Shown here one piece after another: positions 23,406 through 38,055 of a stretch of DNA of 64,000 nucleotides. A model generated the notes under the pieces. The model was not told the origin of the DNA. It saw nothing but the letters and a program-made list of their open reading frames with translations, and made no database searches. The DNA lies in the NCBI GenBank assembly GCA_946699065.1, contig CAMPDV010001182.1, positions 1 through 64,000 on the forward strand, in the 5' to 3' direction. The DNA comes from Loxodes magnus (Eukaryota > Ciliophora > Karyorelictea > Loxodida > Loxodidae). The translations under genes and the position numbers were made by a program. Positions within the stretch are counted from its first letter, which is position 1; the number at the start of each line of letters is the position of its first letter.

Positions 23406-23872
23406 TTATAAGAAAATTTTAATTTGTAGTACTATAAGATAGATAATATGTTTTTAAAAGGAAAGATAAAAGTGTAATAAATATTTTTAATATTTAATTA
23501 TTTTAGATTTAAAATACTAATAAAAACTTATTTTTATTTTATAAAAGTAAAGTTTTAAATTCTGTAAGAGGATAAAATGTATATTCAATTTATTTTGCTT
23601 TTTTAGAAAAATTCCTTTAAAATTCAAGAAAATTAAATTTGGAACAATAAAACTTTAATTAAATTTTAAAGCATTATTTTAAATTTAAATCTTAAATTAT
23701 GTACTTTAAATTTAATAGTAAAACTTTTACTATATTCAAAGCTTTTAACAAGTGTAGAAGTTTTTTAAATTCAATTATTTAAGTTTGTAGCCAAAATATT
23801 AAAATAATTAAAATTAAAAAGACCGCAGCATCTCAATAGTGCACAACTCTTTAAATTAAATTTTTAAAGCAT

Positions 23873-24117
23873 TTAAAAATTATCATTGAAGGTTATCCCA
23901 GAACTATCACTTCCTTTTAAATAGTGTCTTCCAATGGAGTTTTGGTAGGAGTGGTCCTCTAAATCCAAAATCATCTGTCATCTTTCGCATATAGTGTTAT
24001 TTGATATCTAAGTATTTTCCTTCTTGATTTTAGGATTTTGAACTGTCCTTCTAATCCAATGAGTTTCCTTTTTCCAAAGTCTTATGATTTAATTAGGAGG
24101 ATTATTCCTCTCTTTTT
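23873..24117 (-). CDS. Short unknown protein, copy 2
   Basis: Same ORF as 9225-9468, in frame through MRKMTDDFGFRG. An extra T near 23940 interrupts the end. Not recognised. Confidence 0.4.
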
Positions 24118-24488
24118 AAATTAAAATTATATATAGAATTCCAAGTAAAATTTAAACCAATAAAGTAGTTTTTATTTTAAGCAAAAATTTATAATTTTAA
24201 ATTAAAAAATACTATAAACTGAATCAATAGAACTTATTTTAAAGATAATTTTAATCAAAAAATTTAAAATTTAATCCTTTTACTATTATGCTAAAAAAAA
24301 AAATTAGCTAGCAAGAGACTTTTAACTTTAAAATTAATTAATTTAATTAATAAATTATAGATTTATTTATTAAATGCATTTAGATTTTATTAGTAAAAAT
24401 TATGAATAAAACAAATAAAATAAATAATTAAAAGCAAAGCTACAATAAAAAGATATTATAATAATATTAATTTTAACTTTTCCGTTTT

Positions 24489-25432
24489 AGGGATTTCCAA
24501 CCCCGTCAGGAAGACACCAGTTTCATGCTCCCTGCTGTTAAATATAAAAGTTGGGGGTCGCCCAATTTTAGCGAGATTGGAAACTCGGATTTTCCCAGGT
24601 TTTTCCCTCCTTTAACTTGCCTTGGTTCCATCTTAATCTTGTATATTGAACCATCTGGGTTGCAATACATTCTTTTCATTCTTGCTTCTTCTTTTTTCTT
24701 CTTTTGTTGTTCTTTTATCCAATAGTTTCTTTATTTCTCTATTAGAATTTCTAACACTTCCGATAAAAATGTCATACGCTTCCACAGCAGAAACATTTCT
24801 TTTTTATTTTTAATTATTTTCCTTGATTTGTTTGCTCTTTCTAGGCTTCAATTTCCATTTGTATAGCTCCAGCTTCGCTTTACTCTTTCTTAAAAGTTTA
24901 CAATTTCTCTTCTACTTTTCCGAGTCTGTTATCCAGTTCAGTCTGTTTCTGAGCTAATTTTAGGATTCGTTAGTTTTACTTTGTGAAATATTCCAAAAGG
25001 CGTTAAGATCTCTTTCCTAGGACATAAGTCTTGACTCAATTCCTTCTGCTAGGTCTAGCTTTGCCATCAGTATATCATTGTCCTTCTTCAATCTCTTGAC
25101 TTCTTCCTGGAGGTTCAGTACCACTTTGATGAGCTACTCAATACTCATCTGGCCAGAAGGGTTGAACTCTGATACCTCCTGGTGGAGAACAGACTTCATC
25201 TGTTTCCTCGGTTTCTCGCTTGAGGTTGGAGTTTCCGTGTGTATATTTTTCAAGGTTGGGCTTCGTTCGTTTTGTTAGATTCCAAGTTGTTAGTTCAGTG
25301 TTGGTTAAGTTTTGTGATAGAGAAGATTGGTAAGATTATTAAGACTTGGTTCCTCCCTTCCTTTTTGGGTTAGGAAGAGAGTGGTATAGAAGCCTGACTT
25401 GAAAGCTTGGAGGATTTTGTTTATAGAAACAT
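24489..25432 (-). CDS. Coiled-coil protein sharing the RT N-terminal module, copy 2
   Basis: It starts at 25432 (MFLQTKSSKLSSQ). Domain order as at 9843-10783. It ends over GGG-ATTTCCAA-CCC (24490-24504), the third stem variant of the terminal hairpin. Extra G bases near 24555, 24595 and 25260 suggest noise. Confidence 0.58.
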
Positions 25433-26688
25433 AAATATAAAATGAAACTAAAAAGTTTTGGTTTGAAGAATTTAATTAAATTTATTAAATAAGCTTAAAA
25501 TATTTAAAGTATATAAGTAAGTTTAATTATTGAAAGCATTATGCTAATTAATGATTAATTAAGTTAATTTAAAATAATTGAAGTAAAATAAGAAGAAAAT
25601 CTCATTTGTTAAACTCCTCCCATATAAGTTAAAATAATTAATCTTGAATTAATAAAGTTAAAATTAAATATAACTATTTTTTATTTTTTAGTAGTTAAAA
25701 TAATTAATAATTGTCTTCAGTTTGATTGGAAGTTAGTAAATAAAAATATTATTACTTTTTTGCTATAAATTAATTTAAAAATATTATTTTAACTTCAAAA
25801 TCTACATAAAAAATGTTAAAAGAAAAGGTTTTATATTAAAGCATATATCCTTACAATAATAATTTTTAATTTTATATTCTTAATAAAAAGGAAAATATTA
25901 TTAAGATTAAATAATTGCTATTTCTATATTAAGCAGTTCATTTTAAAATGTTTATAAATTTGGAGAAAATTTATATTTTAATTGTTTATTCATTTAAATT
26001 ATGAACAAGTTTTAGAAGATAACATTTTTTAATATTGGCTATTACATTTTATTTATTTAAAAGTTAGTTTTTGTAACTAGCTTCTACATTTTTATGAACT
26101 AATTAATTAAAAATTATGTTAAAAATCTTATTCAAAACTTAGATAAATCAGCAAATAAAAATACAAAGAAAAGTGGAGAAAGAAAGTTTTAATTTTAGTA
26201 AAATATTGAAAATTAGAAATAGCACATAAACAAATAGGATTAATGTTTAATTATTAGTAGATTATGATGAGAATTACTAAACAATTTAAGTAATTTCCTT
26301 ATTATTGTAGTCAATTATAATTAAAAGTTTCTAAGATAAGAAAATTATAATGAGTCATTGTTTAATTATCAGAATACAAACTAGTAAAAGATAAATGTTA
26401 GTTTGGAAATATTAATTCATATAGAGTATAAAATTATTATAGTAATTTAGTTAATTATTAAATTAATATTTTATAATAATAAATCTTAGAAAAAATACTT
26501 TAGTGTGGAAATCTTTTTATAAATAAGAAAAATAGTATTTTTTTAAATATAAAAATAATATAAATTAAAAAATATTTTAAATAACATAAAATTTTATTAT
26601 TAATCCAAAAAGAATATTCTATTCAATTTAATTTTTACATAATGAAAATTTCATAAATAAATAAATTAAATAAATTTGATTATAGAGC

Positions 26689-29469
26689 ACGTAGCAACTC
26701 GTTGGTGCGCAGCTCTTTCCATATCTCAATATATGTCCATTTCTTCAAGTAAGCCCTTCAAGTAAGCCTTCAGGTAATAGAAATTCTTCTCTTATTAGTT
26801 ACATATCTTCCTCATTTACCTCTATATTATCTCTTGTTCTTCTGTCTTCTACCTATCTACGCTTTATTAGATCTTTATTGCAAGCTTAATTTATTTTTTC
26901 TTACATATCTTACTAATTTTCATTTTTAATTAGTTTCTTCTTGATCAAACTTTTATATATTCATTAAAAATTATCCTTTTCCTAGCTCTATAATCTTTTG
27001 CCTATTTCTTTTTTTCATTCAATTTTCTTTTCTATATATCCTCTTTTCATTTTTTCTAATATATTTAATCTTTTATAATCGAATCAGCTTTAGCCTTTTT
27101 ACTCTTCTTAGGTTCTAATGAATTTCTTGAATTTGGCCGTACCTCATATTATATCAAATAGTTTCATTCCTTATTTCTCTACTCCTATTGCTCTAAGATT
27201 TCAGATACATTATTATCTTCCTTCTTTGTATTCTGAACAGTTTTATATGATATGCCTTTCATTTTCTCTTGCATTGCTACAGAAAGGGCATTGACTTGTC
27301 ATAACTAGGTGTCTTTCTTTTAAGCAATCCTAGTTCCCATTACATCTCGTTCTTATTCTAAATAGGTAACATATTTCTTCTTTTCTACTTTTATTATATC
27401 TCAGGTAGTTGTGTGGTCCTACTACATATTCGTCAAATCATGCTTTTCTATATTGTAATGTTGTTATCATTTACTCCAATCTTTCTCTATCTTCTACGTA
27501 TACTCTATTTTCTCATATTGTGCAATTAATGTTTTTCTAACCTTTTTAATTGTTTATTATCATCATCTATTAATATTTTTTATCTTCAATTTTTAATTCT
27601 AATTTTATTGCTATGCAATATTATTCAAATATAAAATTCTCTTCTTTACTTAGGTCGAAAAATAATCTGTCTATTGTTTTTTCATTAGTTTCCTATTAAT
27701 TTGCCTCTTAATCTCAACGTTTTTTTCATAGGTAATGTTTAAATTTCATAAACTGCAATTCGTATTCTAAACATCTCATTTTGCACTTAAAAAGGGGAGT
27801 CTATGATTGGTTCCTAAAGATCTTCTCTATATTATTTCTAGTTGCTCCATCAACTTATTTTCCTAGAAATTATTCGCAATATGGGATCACTTCCGTCCAA
27901 TAACTGAAAACTGAGCTTACGAAAGTTTTATCATTGATCCTGCATTGTATGGTGTTAATCCCTTATTCATTGTTATTTTTCCCCAATTTTCATGTTTGTA
28001 TTTTTTATGCTGCTTCTAGTCTATTCTTCATGTGTTTTCAAAACTGATGTTCTCTTCTATTATATGACCTAGGTACTAAAAGGTCGTTACTCTTTAGATC
28101 CTTAGATTTCCCACCTCGATAGTATTTACAATATTTTCTCAGTTACTATTTTCTGCTGATTTTCATATCATTCATTTTGTTTTATCTTCAATTTCCAATT
28201 TGTACTTTTCTGCCCATTAGGTTAAATTTTCGATTACTTCTTCTATATATTCCCATTCACTTATAAAAGGCTAGGTCATCTGCGTATGAGCAAAATATCT
28301 TTATATATTTCTTATGTTCATCTCTCTTAGTTTTATAGTATATCGTAGTTCCTAGCTATTAATCTTCCAAACTATGGAGAAATCTTGCTTTATCAAGTTA
28401 AATAGTCTTGGTGAAGTTATGCTTCCCTGTTTTAGTCCTTTATTTTATCGCGAATTATTTTGCTATTTAATCATTGATTTTCATTTTAATTTCTTCTTCA
28501 CAGTAGAAGTTTGCTAGCAGTTTAATTATCTATTCCGGTACTTTTAGATCGTTTAGGATTTATCGTATATCCTTTCTTTGCACTGAGTCATAAGCTTTCT
28601 TAATAATAAACACTTAAATTAAAATTAATTCAGATTATACAAATATAATCCTAGTTTTTATATTATTACTATAATTAAAATTGTTAAGGAGCAGTAAACT
28701 ACGCATAAAATATATTTCTAAATTTATAAATCCTCAATCTGGAATTCTTGTTTAATTCATACATTCTTTTTCCTTTTATAGTTTTTATTCCATTTCCTTC
28801 TTTAGATTTCTCCATTCTTAATTGCAAAAAACTATTCTATTCTTTTTCTCTTGGATTCAATTTTTTTTGAAATTTCATGCAGTTTTTGTACAAGTGTCAT
28901 GAACTATCAAGAAATAGATATTTTCTAGTCCCTTTTTTTCAAGTTGCATAATATTCTATAATCTCTTTTACTTCAATATCCATATTGTCTCTAAGATTCT
29001 GTCCAACTATAGTGGGTTCTTCAAACTCTATTGGATACTTTCAATTTACTAGCTTTAGTCTTTAATACTCTATACTTAGGAACTTGTCTGGCTGAATTAC
29101 TCTCGCTGATAGGTCCATAAGGCGTCAATCTCCCTCTTCTAATTAGCCACTCTTTAATCAAATATATCTTAAAATCCGTGGTTGATTTACTTGTTAGCTT
29201 AATATTTTCTTAATGGAGCTTATTAACCTCTTCCTGGAGGTTCAAAACCACCTTGATGAGTTGTTCTATGCTCATATGTTTAGAAGGATTGAGTTCTAAG
29301 ACCTCCTGATGTAAGGTGGAATTCATCTATTTCTCGGTTTCTATTCTGAAGTTGACTTTATTGCATTATGGATCTTTTTCTACAGTTTTCATCTCCTCGT
29401 AGTTCAACTGATTTCCGGTACTCTACTTCCTTGTAAGCGGCAAAGAATTTCCCTTCTGAAGTCTGACAT
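26689..29469 (-). pseudogene. Non-LTR reverse transcriptase, copy 2
   Basis: Start ATG at 29469. KAYDSV (motif A) has its Asp, and YADD is at 28275-28286. Two extra bases directly upstream of YADD in translation order (GTATGAGCAAAA on plus) break the frame in addition to the frameshifts shared with the other copies. CPFCNN finger present. Confidence 0.8.
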
Positions 29470-29853
29470 CTTTTTCCAAATATTTATAACATAAAAATTC
29501 AAATATTTTAATAAGCACCATTAATTGAAAACTAATTTATTAACAGAACATAAAAAAATTTCACAATATTCATAGCTAATTTTTATTTAATTAGAACATT
29601 CTTTTAGAAAATAAATAATTTATAATTTTATTTTAAAGAAAAAAATTAAAATACTATAAATAACTCTTAAATTGTAATTAAGTCAACATTTTTGATAAAA
29701 TAAATAGAAATGCTTTACTTTTCTTAAATACCTTCAAAATTAGAAAATATAAAAAGCTTTTTCTTATTCTTTAATTTTATTTAGAAAATAAAAAGACTTT
29801 TAACTATAAATTAATTTATTAACTTTATAAATTGAAATATAAAATTTTTAAAA

Positions 29854-32114
29854 TCATTATTTTAAGATTTCCTTTTCGCATTTATCAAAATTTTCATTTT
29901 TATTTTCTTCTTGGTTTATGTTTAAAACTATAATAAATTGATTCTTAATTTTCCAAAAAACAATTATCTTAATTCTTTTAAATTTCCTAATCATAAACTT
30001 ACTCTTATTTATTTTTGGCTCCCATTTCTTGATATTTTAATTTTATTATTCTTGCTAAAGTTATTAATTTTTTATCATCTATATAGCTTATAAAAAATTC
30101 TTAAGCACTAGGTCTTTCTTGTCAATTAAAACTCAAGCATTTCTCTTTAACAATTACTTCCAACTCAATATTTTGTTTTATCTCGTTACAAAACTCTGGT
30201 ATTTTCTTCTCATTCAATACTTTATTTCTTAAGTTCTACATATTTAAATCATTTGGCCAAAGTTAACCTTCATTTAATATTTCTATCGCTATACAAGCCA
30301 AAGCTCATATATCACTTTATTTGTAAAACTTATAATTAAATTACTCTGGAGCCATTCATTTACACTGTCCCTCTCCCTTATTCCGTAAAATCTATCACGC
30401 TATTTCTTGATAAACCTAAATCTGCTATTTTAGGAAGACTCGTTTTCGTTAAGTAAAATATTTTATGATTTCAAATCTCTATGAATCAAGTTAGAATTGT
30501 GAATGGCATTTACTCCTTCTGCTATTTAATAAATCAATTTTAACTTCTTCTCATATCTTGATTTTTTAATCTTTAGTATCTCAAAATAGTTATTTGCTTT
30601 ATAGTATATTGTAAAGATTTCCTTTTTACTAAAAATTAGTGATAGTACAAAGAATTTAATCTTCTTCATCACTTGCATCAAAAGCGACTCCTAATAATCC
30701 TAGAACTCTATGGCTATTAACAGAGAGAAGAGATTAACACTCTAGATAAAAGTCATTAATAATCTATTATTAAGTAATTCCTCGTCTTTATGTCATAACT
30801 TTGAGAGCATAATCAAGTCCTTAAATGTTTATTTTGTAAACAATAGCTTATCCGCCTTTTCAATGACTTGTAGAGAGTTAAGAAATTTTGAATTAGGAAT
30901 GAGATCTTAGTACTTTCAAATTCTAATTTAAGAATAAGGTTAATCACCAGCTCCATTTTTTTCCAATAAGCTAAGAATATTATTGAATGTATATTAAATG
31001 TTTTATTTTTTCAATTTATTTTAAACAGGTTGACTTCTTGTAACATTTTTATCATTTTTTATATTTAAAATTTATTCTTTTTAAACATTTTTAGGATTTT
31101 CTTCTAATACAAGAATCATTCTAAATGTTTTGCTTCTAAATATCTTCTTCATTTTTTTATTTAAAATTAGCTAGTTATTAGTTGAGAAATTCTATCTACT
31201 ACTATTAATTTTAAATTAAAGTCTTATCTTATTTTATTTATTCATTTAATATTTAAATTTGTTATTCTTTTGCATTTAGTTGAACTTATTTTTCTTAATC
31301 GATTTAATTTGCTCATTAAATATATTTTTATTTTTGTTCATTTTAGGTATACTAAATAGCTTCTTATTAATCAATTTATAATTTATGGATTTTATTTATT
31401 TTTGTGTTTTCTTCAATATTTCTTATATTTAATTCTAAATTTTCTTATTTATCTATACTTTCATTTTTAATTATTTAAGCAAATATATTTATTATTTTTG
31501 CACTTATCTTATTTAATTCTTCAATTTCGAATTCAACTTTTATCTTTAATTATTCAAATGCAGGTTAAAATCAAAACTTTACTCTATTTATAATATATTT
31601 TCACTTTTATTTTTTATGGGCTAAGATTCATATTATTTTACCAATCAATTTAGTTGATCTATTTACTGTTGAAGAGTGATTTTGATTTAATTACATTTCT
31701 TAAATAAAACTTCGTCAAATAGTTTTATAACTTATTCAGTAATAAGTCTTTATTCTTATTATATCTAATTTATTATTCTTTCATATTTTAATCTGGTAAT
31801 TTATATTTTCTCTATTGTTCTTTGCAGTTTGGTTTCTCTTTATTATTCATTTTTTTTATTTTCTAATCATTCTTGTTCTTTTAAAATTAAGAAATAAGGA
31901 TTGCTTTCAATTGCTAATTTGCATTAAAAACATTCTTTTGATAAAATTTCATTTCATTTATTTTCAATACATTTTTAGCAAATATAGAGTCCACATCATC
32001 ATTTTTAAGCTTTTCTCTTACCTCTATCAAATCCTTTTTACAAAAAGAGCATTTAGGAAGATTTCCAATTACTTAGTTTAAATATCAATAATTATTTCTA
32101 AGATCAAAATACAT
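29854..32114 (-). CDS. RING-coiled coil-protein kinase, copy 3
   Basis: Same gene. Frame breaks here include an extra C in the activation segment (near 30440), an extra T just before MAPE (near 30361), and GCAGG for GCAG near 31563. The length of 2261 bp is not a multiple of three. The variant block near 30540-30600 matches copy 2. Confidence 0.78.
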
Positions 32115-32878
32115 AAAAATAAATAAATAATATAGAATACTATTATATTTACATTAAAAATAAAATATTTTAAATTAAATTTAAAAAACTTTTGTTTGAT
32201 TAAAATAGAAAAGAAATCTCATGTTATAATTTACCAAAAATATGCTAAATACAGTCAGCTTAGTTGCAGGATTGATTCACCACCCAATCCTACGAACTGC
32301 CAAAGCTTAGTGATACTCTTTAATTTAATACAGCCCATATTATGATTAAGTTCCAATCGTCCTTATTGAAGTATACTCTGATTTTAAAAACTAAATACTT
32401 ATCTCCAAAAAATTGTCCAAATAACTCCCATGATAAAAGATTTGAAGGGTTGAAATTCCATAAGCTTGATATTTAAATATTAAAAGTAATTAATTAATTA
32501 AAATAAAAGCTTATCTATATTAGATTAAAAAACTAAATTAAAACACAATTATATAAATGATAGTATTATACGTAAAAAGAATATAAATAAATATATTAAT
32601 ACTCAATAACTATTTTTGTGTACTTATTTTTTCTCTAATTCCTTTTAATTTTATTAAAAGTTTTAAAAAATAAAAATGGAATATCAAATTTTTAAAATGA
32701 CTTCTTCAGTCTTAATATTATATTAAAATCTTTTATACTAAAAGATATTTAAATTAAATTAAAAATTTACTATTTTAGATTAATTAAAATATTAAATAGT
32801 ACGAAGAATATCATAATCAATAAATTAAAAACGTTACACTTAAAAAAATTACTTTATAATAAGTTTAAAAATAAATAA

Positions 32879-33710
32879 TAATAATATATACTTAATTGTT
32901 TAAAGTTTTTGCTCTTCCTGGGCTTTCAACCAGGTACCTGCAGCCATTTTTTTTACGTGATGAATGCCAATACCTTTTTTTTTATACGTGGTAGGTTACC
33001 TCTAATAGCTATTTTTCTTTTCTCGCTAAAAATTTTCTATTTATAAATTCCATCTTTCGTTATTCAGAGTTTATTGAGGTTTCTTCATGTTCTTCGTTCT
33101 TCTCTTATTTGGAGTTTCTCTCAAACTCAGCATTTTCGTAGAATGTGATTATTCGCCTTACAGTATCAGCAGTTTTTGGTCTATTTTTTCTTAAATTTTC
33201 TTCTAAAAAACTTTTTTCCAGTTTCTCTATTCTCATTTATAAGTTTATATCAATTTTTCTTCTTGTTTCATATTATTAGTCAGTTAATTTATTCTTTTTC
33301 TATAATCATGTTCTATTATTAACTAACTATGGATTGCGATTGTTCAATAAAGTTATAATTCTGTTACTAAGTTATTTTAGATTAACTGACGAAGTAGTAT
33401 TAATAATTCATTATTTTGGTCGTCAATACCGTTCATTAATTCCCTTATTTTTTCCCCTTGATTGTAAATTGTTTCTTCGTATTTTTGGATTAGTTTTTTC
33501 ATTTTATCTAACTGACTTTAGAGTTTTTTATCAACTTCACTCTTAGATTCCTGAATATCGATTGGTCCGACCATAACTTTTCCTTCAGAAGAAGAACTTG
33601 AATCCTCTTTTTGCTGTTAAATTTCCGGTTTTCTTCTTAAGTTTCTTAGTTAATTGTTTGAGAGACGAACAGATAATTCCATTTGTTTTCTAAAATATTG
33701 CTTATAGACT
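32879..33710 (-). mobile_element. Short non-LTR-type retroelement with doubled hairpin module, unit copy 3
   Basis: Direct repeats at 32860-32878 and 33711-33729. Terminal hairpin 32917-32934. Between hairpin and ORF this copy has two T-run/ACGTG modules (ACGTGATGAATGCC and ACGTGGTAGGTTACC) where copies 1, 2 and 5 have one, making it about 30 bp longer. Confidence 0.8.
32895..33682 (-). pseudogene. Coiled-coil protein of the short retroelement, copy 3
   Basis: ATG at 33682. Same shared frame change after MELSVRLSNNQ; the coiled coil is in frame downstream. Not recognised outside this family. Confidence 0.55.
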
Positions 33711-33997
33711 TAAGTTTAAAAATAAATAAAAGTTTAATTTATTAAAATTTACTTTTTATTTAAAAATTATTCAAGAATTATGAGTGAAATCTGAATCCCT
33801 TTTGAAATATGCTATAAAGATTAATTAATTAATCTATTATTTTTGCTTTTGAATCAAAAAAATAGATTAAAATATTAAAGAATTTGCAAAAATAGATTTC
33901 TAAATAGAATTTAATATAGAGGAGTTAACAGGGTGAAAATAGATAAATCGAAATATATAATCAGGAGAGCAAATGGATTTAATATAATATAGAAAAA

Positions 33998-34689
33998 ATG
34001 AACAAATTCTTGCAATAAGTCTCTTCTTAAAAGGATTCATCTTAGTCAAAATATGATTAATAAAAATTACTTTAAGAACTTTAAGTTATGCAATTAGAAA
34101 ATTTTAAACTCCTAAGAAAAGTATAAGAACTAGAAAGAAAAATAGAATATCTGATAATTAACTCACAAGAGAACTAAATTTAAAATAAACAGTCAGGAAA
34201 TATCAGATATAGAAAAGTTAGGAGAAAAATTCAACCAATTCGCAGAGTTAACAGAAAGCATATTCTTATAAAAAATATAAGTGAATGATACGATGGATGT
34301 TGAGCAACAGCCCATAGCAACTTTCATTCCGTATCGGATAATAATGAGATCCTGGTACTGCAAGCGGCCAGGGGCGCAAAGTAAGAAGATGCTTCTAATT
34401 TTAATTTAAAAAAATAATAAAAACTAATGGAAAATATTTTCAGGATCTATGCAACTAAGAAGGTAAACTGTATAGAAAAAATACTACAACTAAAGAGTAA
34501 AGCTTCTTATATCTAATAGGCGGTTAATAAAAAGTGACTGAGACTCGACCTATCGGAAAAGATTAGAAATAGCAATCTAAAAATCACCAAAGACTTATGA
34601 TAGAAACAATCCAAACAGATTTGATACTTATACTTTAAACTTAAAGGTGATTAACCTAAAAAAACGCAGAGGCACTATAATCTATTATT
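33998..34689 (+). CDS. Coiled-coil protein with decayed zinc knuckle, copy 3
   Basis: As 4696-5385. The knuckle-like segment is changed further (CKRPGR, with an extra G), which moves it further from CCHC. Confidence 0.55.
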
Positions 34690-36206
34690 TATTTATATTT
34701 CTAATAAAAAAAGATTTACAAAATATTTCAAAAATTTTAGATTTTAAATAAATACTTAAAATGTTTATAGAGTTACATAAAATAATAAATAAAATTTCGT
34801 AATAAGATAAAATACTATAATTAGATAAATACATAGAATTACACAGAAGAAAAATAGCGATATGAAATCTAACTAATAATTTTGACTCAGAAGGTATAAA
34901 TGATTTACCGTAATTTAAAAAGAAATGTTTTAATTAATGCTATAAAGCATAATTATTGATAATATTTGGTATATATTAATTTATTAAAGAATGATAATTA
35001 AAACAATTTTGATGTCTAATTTATAGACTCTCTTTGTAAATAAAAATATTAAATTGCAAAGATTATTTATTTATAAATAAGTATGTTAAATTCTAATAAA
35101 TATTTCATATATAAAATTTTAGCAAAGTAACTTATATAATTTTATTTAGACGAATAATTAAGAAAAAAGTACTAAATGTTATAAGTAAAATAAAAGATGT
35201 AAGACAAAAGAGTAAATAAAAAGCACTATAAAATTTGCTTTTATGATGTTTTCTAATTATTTTATAAAAGTTAGTAATTAATATAAAAATGAATTAAAAT
35301 TTAAATAAAAGTTAGCATTTTTGATTAGAAATTTTAATTTTAACCTAATTTTAATATAAGTTAAAGTTACTTAGATAAAAATAAATAGTTAGATTTTTTA
35401 ATTTTGTAAATTATTTTGAAAGTAAACATTAATTTTGTTTACTTTTATATCGAGATTAAATTATTTTAACATATAAAAAATTACTTTTATAGAATATAAG
35501 TTTGTCTGCAAATATTAATAATGCTATGACAAATTTTTGATTAAACATTAAAATTAGAATTTAAAAACATTTTTTAAGTTTAACTATCTTAAATATGTCT
35601 TATTAAAAAAATAAAAAAGTTGTGAATATCTTTATAAATAATGGCTTTTCTAATCTAATAAATAGATTGATTTATTAAGTTTTAAATATTAATGCATTTA
35701 TTTTAATTTTGATTCCATTAATTGATTGAAATATTATTTTTGCTATTTTAATTAAGCAAATTAATTTAGATGATTATAAATAAAAAATATAAACTTTATA
35801 AATAATTTATAAACTTATTTAACTTCTAAATCTATTATTCTAGTATTTTAAAATTTTAACTCTTTTTAAATAATTTCTTATAATTGTAAATAAAATTTAT
35901 AGATTTTTATTCTTAGAAACATTAAACTAAACGAGAAAGTTTATCTTTTAAATGCTTTAATATACTTATAGCTAATTACAGTACGTTATAGTAAAAACTT
36001 CTAAATATTTTTTATAATTTGTTTGTAATTGAAAATATATACTTAAATTTTAATTACTTATATCTATTTAGTTTACATATAAGCTTAGTTTCTTTAAACA
36101 TTTTTTATTATTAATGATATATTATTTTTATCAAAATACCACTTTTAAGTTTACCTTTCTAAATCTTAAAATATCTTATATGCTTTTTTATTTTATTATA
36201 CTTAAA

Positions 36207-36553
36207 ATGGATCCAAAGAAGTCAATTGCATAAAGTATATAAAACTATTAACAATAAGAAAAACTCATAGACATTTACTCCTTAGAAGCATAACTAAAAA
36301 TATTAGAATATGTTGAAGATTTAGTCAATTAATAAATCGAGATAGATCGCTGGCTAATTTGCTATTTTATCTCAAAATGAGAATACTACGATTAAAACAG
36401 AAATCAATCTTAAACATTATATCATCTAGTTTAACTAAAAACTGTAAAAATAAGAGTAAAAATATACAGAAATGTCAAATGCGCTCTAATTAGGAATCTA
36501 TTTTTCTAATTTTTAAAAAGATCTAAGGAAATAGTACCGCAGGTTAAAGCAGC
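36207..36553 (+). pseudogene. MDPKKS gene, truncated, copy 3
   Basis: Open from ATG to the TA junction at about 36553; the 497-bp continuation is missing. Confidence 0.6.
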
Positions 36554-36556
36554 TAC

Positions 36557-37345
36557 TTTTCATGGATTTTCAAGCCATTCTAATTATCCATTTTTATCGA
36601 GGTTAAGTTCCCGATTTATTTTAATGTGGATTGTTATACCACACTTCCCTCCATCTGACTGAGGACTGATTCTATATCCAATCTTTTTTGATTCTATTCT
36701 TATTTATGAAAATTCTTGTTATTTTTCTTCAGATTATTTAGTTCTCTTGTCTTTTAAATCTTCTATAGCCAGAACAGTTGCTTTATTAGATTTTGGGAAG
36801 AATTGCATACATAAGCGTCTGTTTATTTTTAAGTTACTATTTTTATTTTGGAACATTTAATACACTAATTTTTCCAATCTTCTTACTATTTAAATTCTTT
36901 CAAATTCTTTTAATTATCTAATTGAATAAAGTGATATCAGTCTTTATTTCTTCAGTAAGCATAGAAACTTCTTCTAGTTGTTTTATAATTAACATCACAA
37001 CAGTTCTTCTGTTAAAACTTTGCTTTGAACAAATTACTTCCATAATCATGTTATTTCTAAAGACAGTTGTTTAGTATGTCATTAGTTTCTCTTATTCTAT
37101 CTTAAAGAATGTAAAATACCTCATCAATCTTGCTGAAATCTTTATTTCATTTTGTCTTATATTGATATTTGAATTCATTTTCCTATTATATTATGTAAAA
37201 TTACTCTTAATTTCCATATAATCACTTCCTCTGATATGATAACGAAGATTCAGATAATTTTTATTTCTTCCTGCCTAATTTATCTCATAGCCTTTCTTTG
37301 TATATTTTTTGATGTTTTTTCGCTCTTTTTTTTCCTTTTAATTTA
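36557..37345 (-). mobile_element. Second coiled-coil element, copy 3
   Basis: As 7268-8060, hairpin 36562-36578. Small indels near 36648, 36780 and 37088. Confidence 0.5.
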
Positions 37346-37385
37346 TGAATGAATTAACTTACGAGATTTCACCTTTATTTGGTTA

Positions 37386-38055
37386 ATCACAAATCAAAGG
37401 TTAAAGTTAAATAAAAGAGACTTCATATTTGCTGGATCTTGTTTATCATACGTTCTAAGGGATTTTTAATCTATTTTTTCTGAGAGCTTCTAATAGATCG
37501 ATTCCCATTCCTTTCTTATTAAATTCGTTAATTGCATGCTATATGTTTGGAGCTTCTTTGATTAGCTGGAGTATTTTTTTCCTGTATAGTTTACCGTCTT
37601 GATTACAATAGATCCTGAATATATTTTCCTATTAGTTTTCTACTATTTTCTTTTTTTATTAGATCTGGAAGCAGCTTCTAACTTTGTGCTCTGGTTGCTT
37701 GCAGTATCAACATCTCATTATTTTCCGATACGGAATATAATTTGTTGTAGGCTGTTGCTCTACATCCATGGGATCATTCATCTCCATTTTTTGCAATAAT
37801 ATGCTTTCAGTTAACTCTGCGAATTGATTAAATTTAGTTTCTAATTATTCTATCCTGATAATTCCTAGCTATTTATTTTCAATTTTTATGAGTTAATCAT
37901 CAAGTGTTCAATTTTTCTTTCTAGTTCTTGTACAGTACTTAAATTAAAAAATTTTCTAATTGCATGACTTGGAGTTCTTAAAGTATTTTTTATTAATCGT
38001 AGCTTGACTAAGATGATTCCTTTTGAGAAGAGATGTTTTGCAAGTAGTTTTCCGT
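37386..38055 (-). CDS. Gag-like CCHC protein, copy 3 (cleanest)
   Basis: It reads without a break from MEMNDPMDVEQQP through the knuckle CWYCKQPEHKVRSC (37671-37712; the Trp is TGA), YCNQDGKLYRKK, and INEFNKKGMGIDLLEALRKN. The intact knuckle with many TAA/TAG Gln codons around it supports both the code and a functional past. An RNA-binding ORF1-type role is inferred from the CCHC knuckle plus coiled coil. The upstream coiled coil has no ATG; MQLENF is the first Met. Confidence 0.68.

Larger units (their letters stand above)
14623..29275. repeat. 14.6-kb tandem unit, copy 2
   Basis: Second complete unit, same order as copy 1. It carries the most extra single-base indels of all copies (for example an extra GA just before the RT YADD codons near 28287) and an 18-base local duplication near 26740-26770 (CTTCAAGTAAGCC twice). 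It shares several substitution blocks with copy 3 rather than copy 1. Confidence 0.95.
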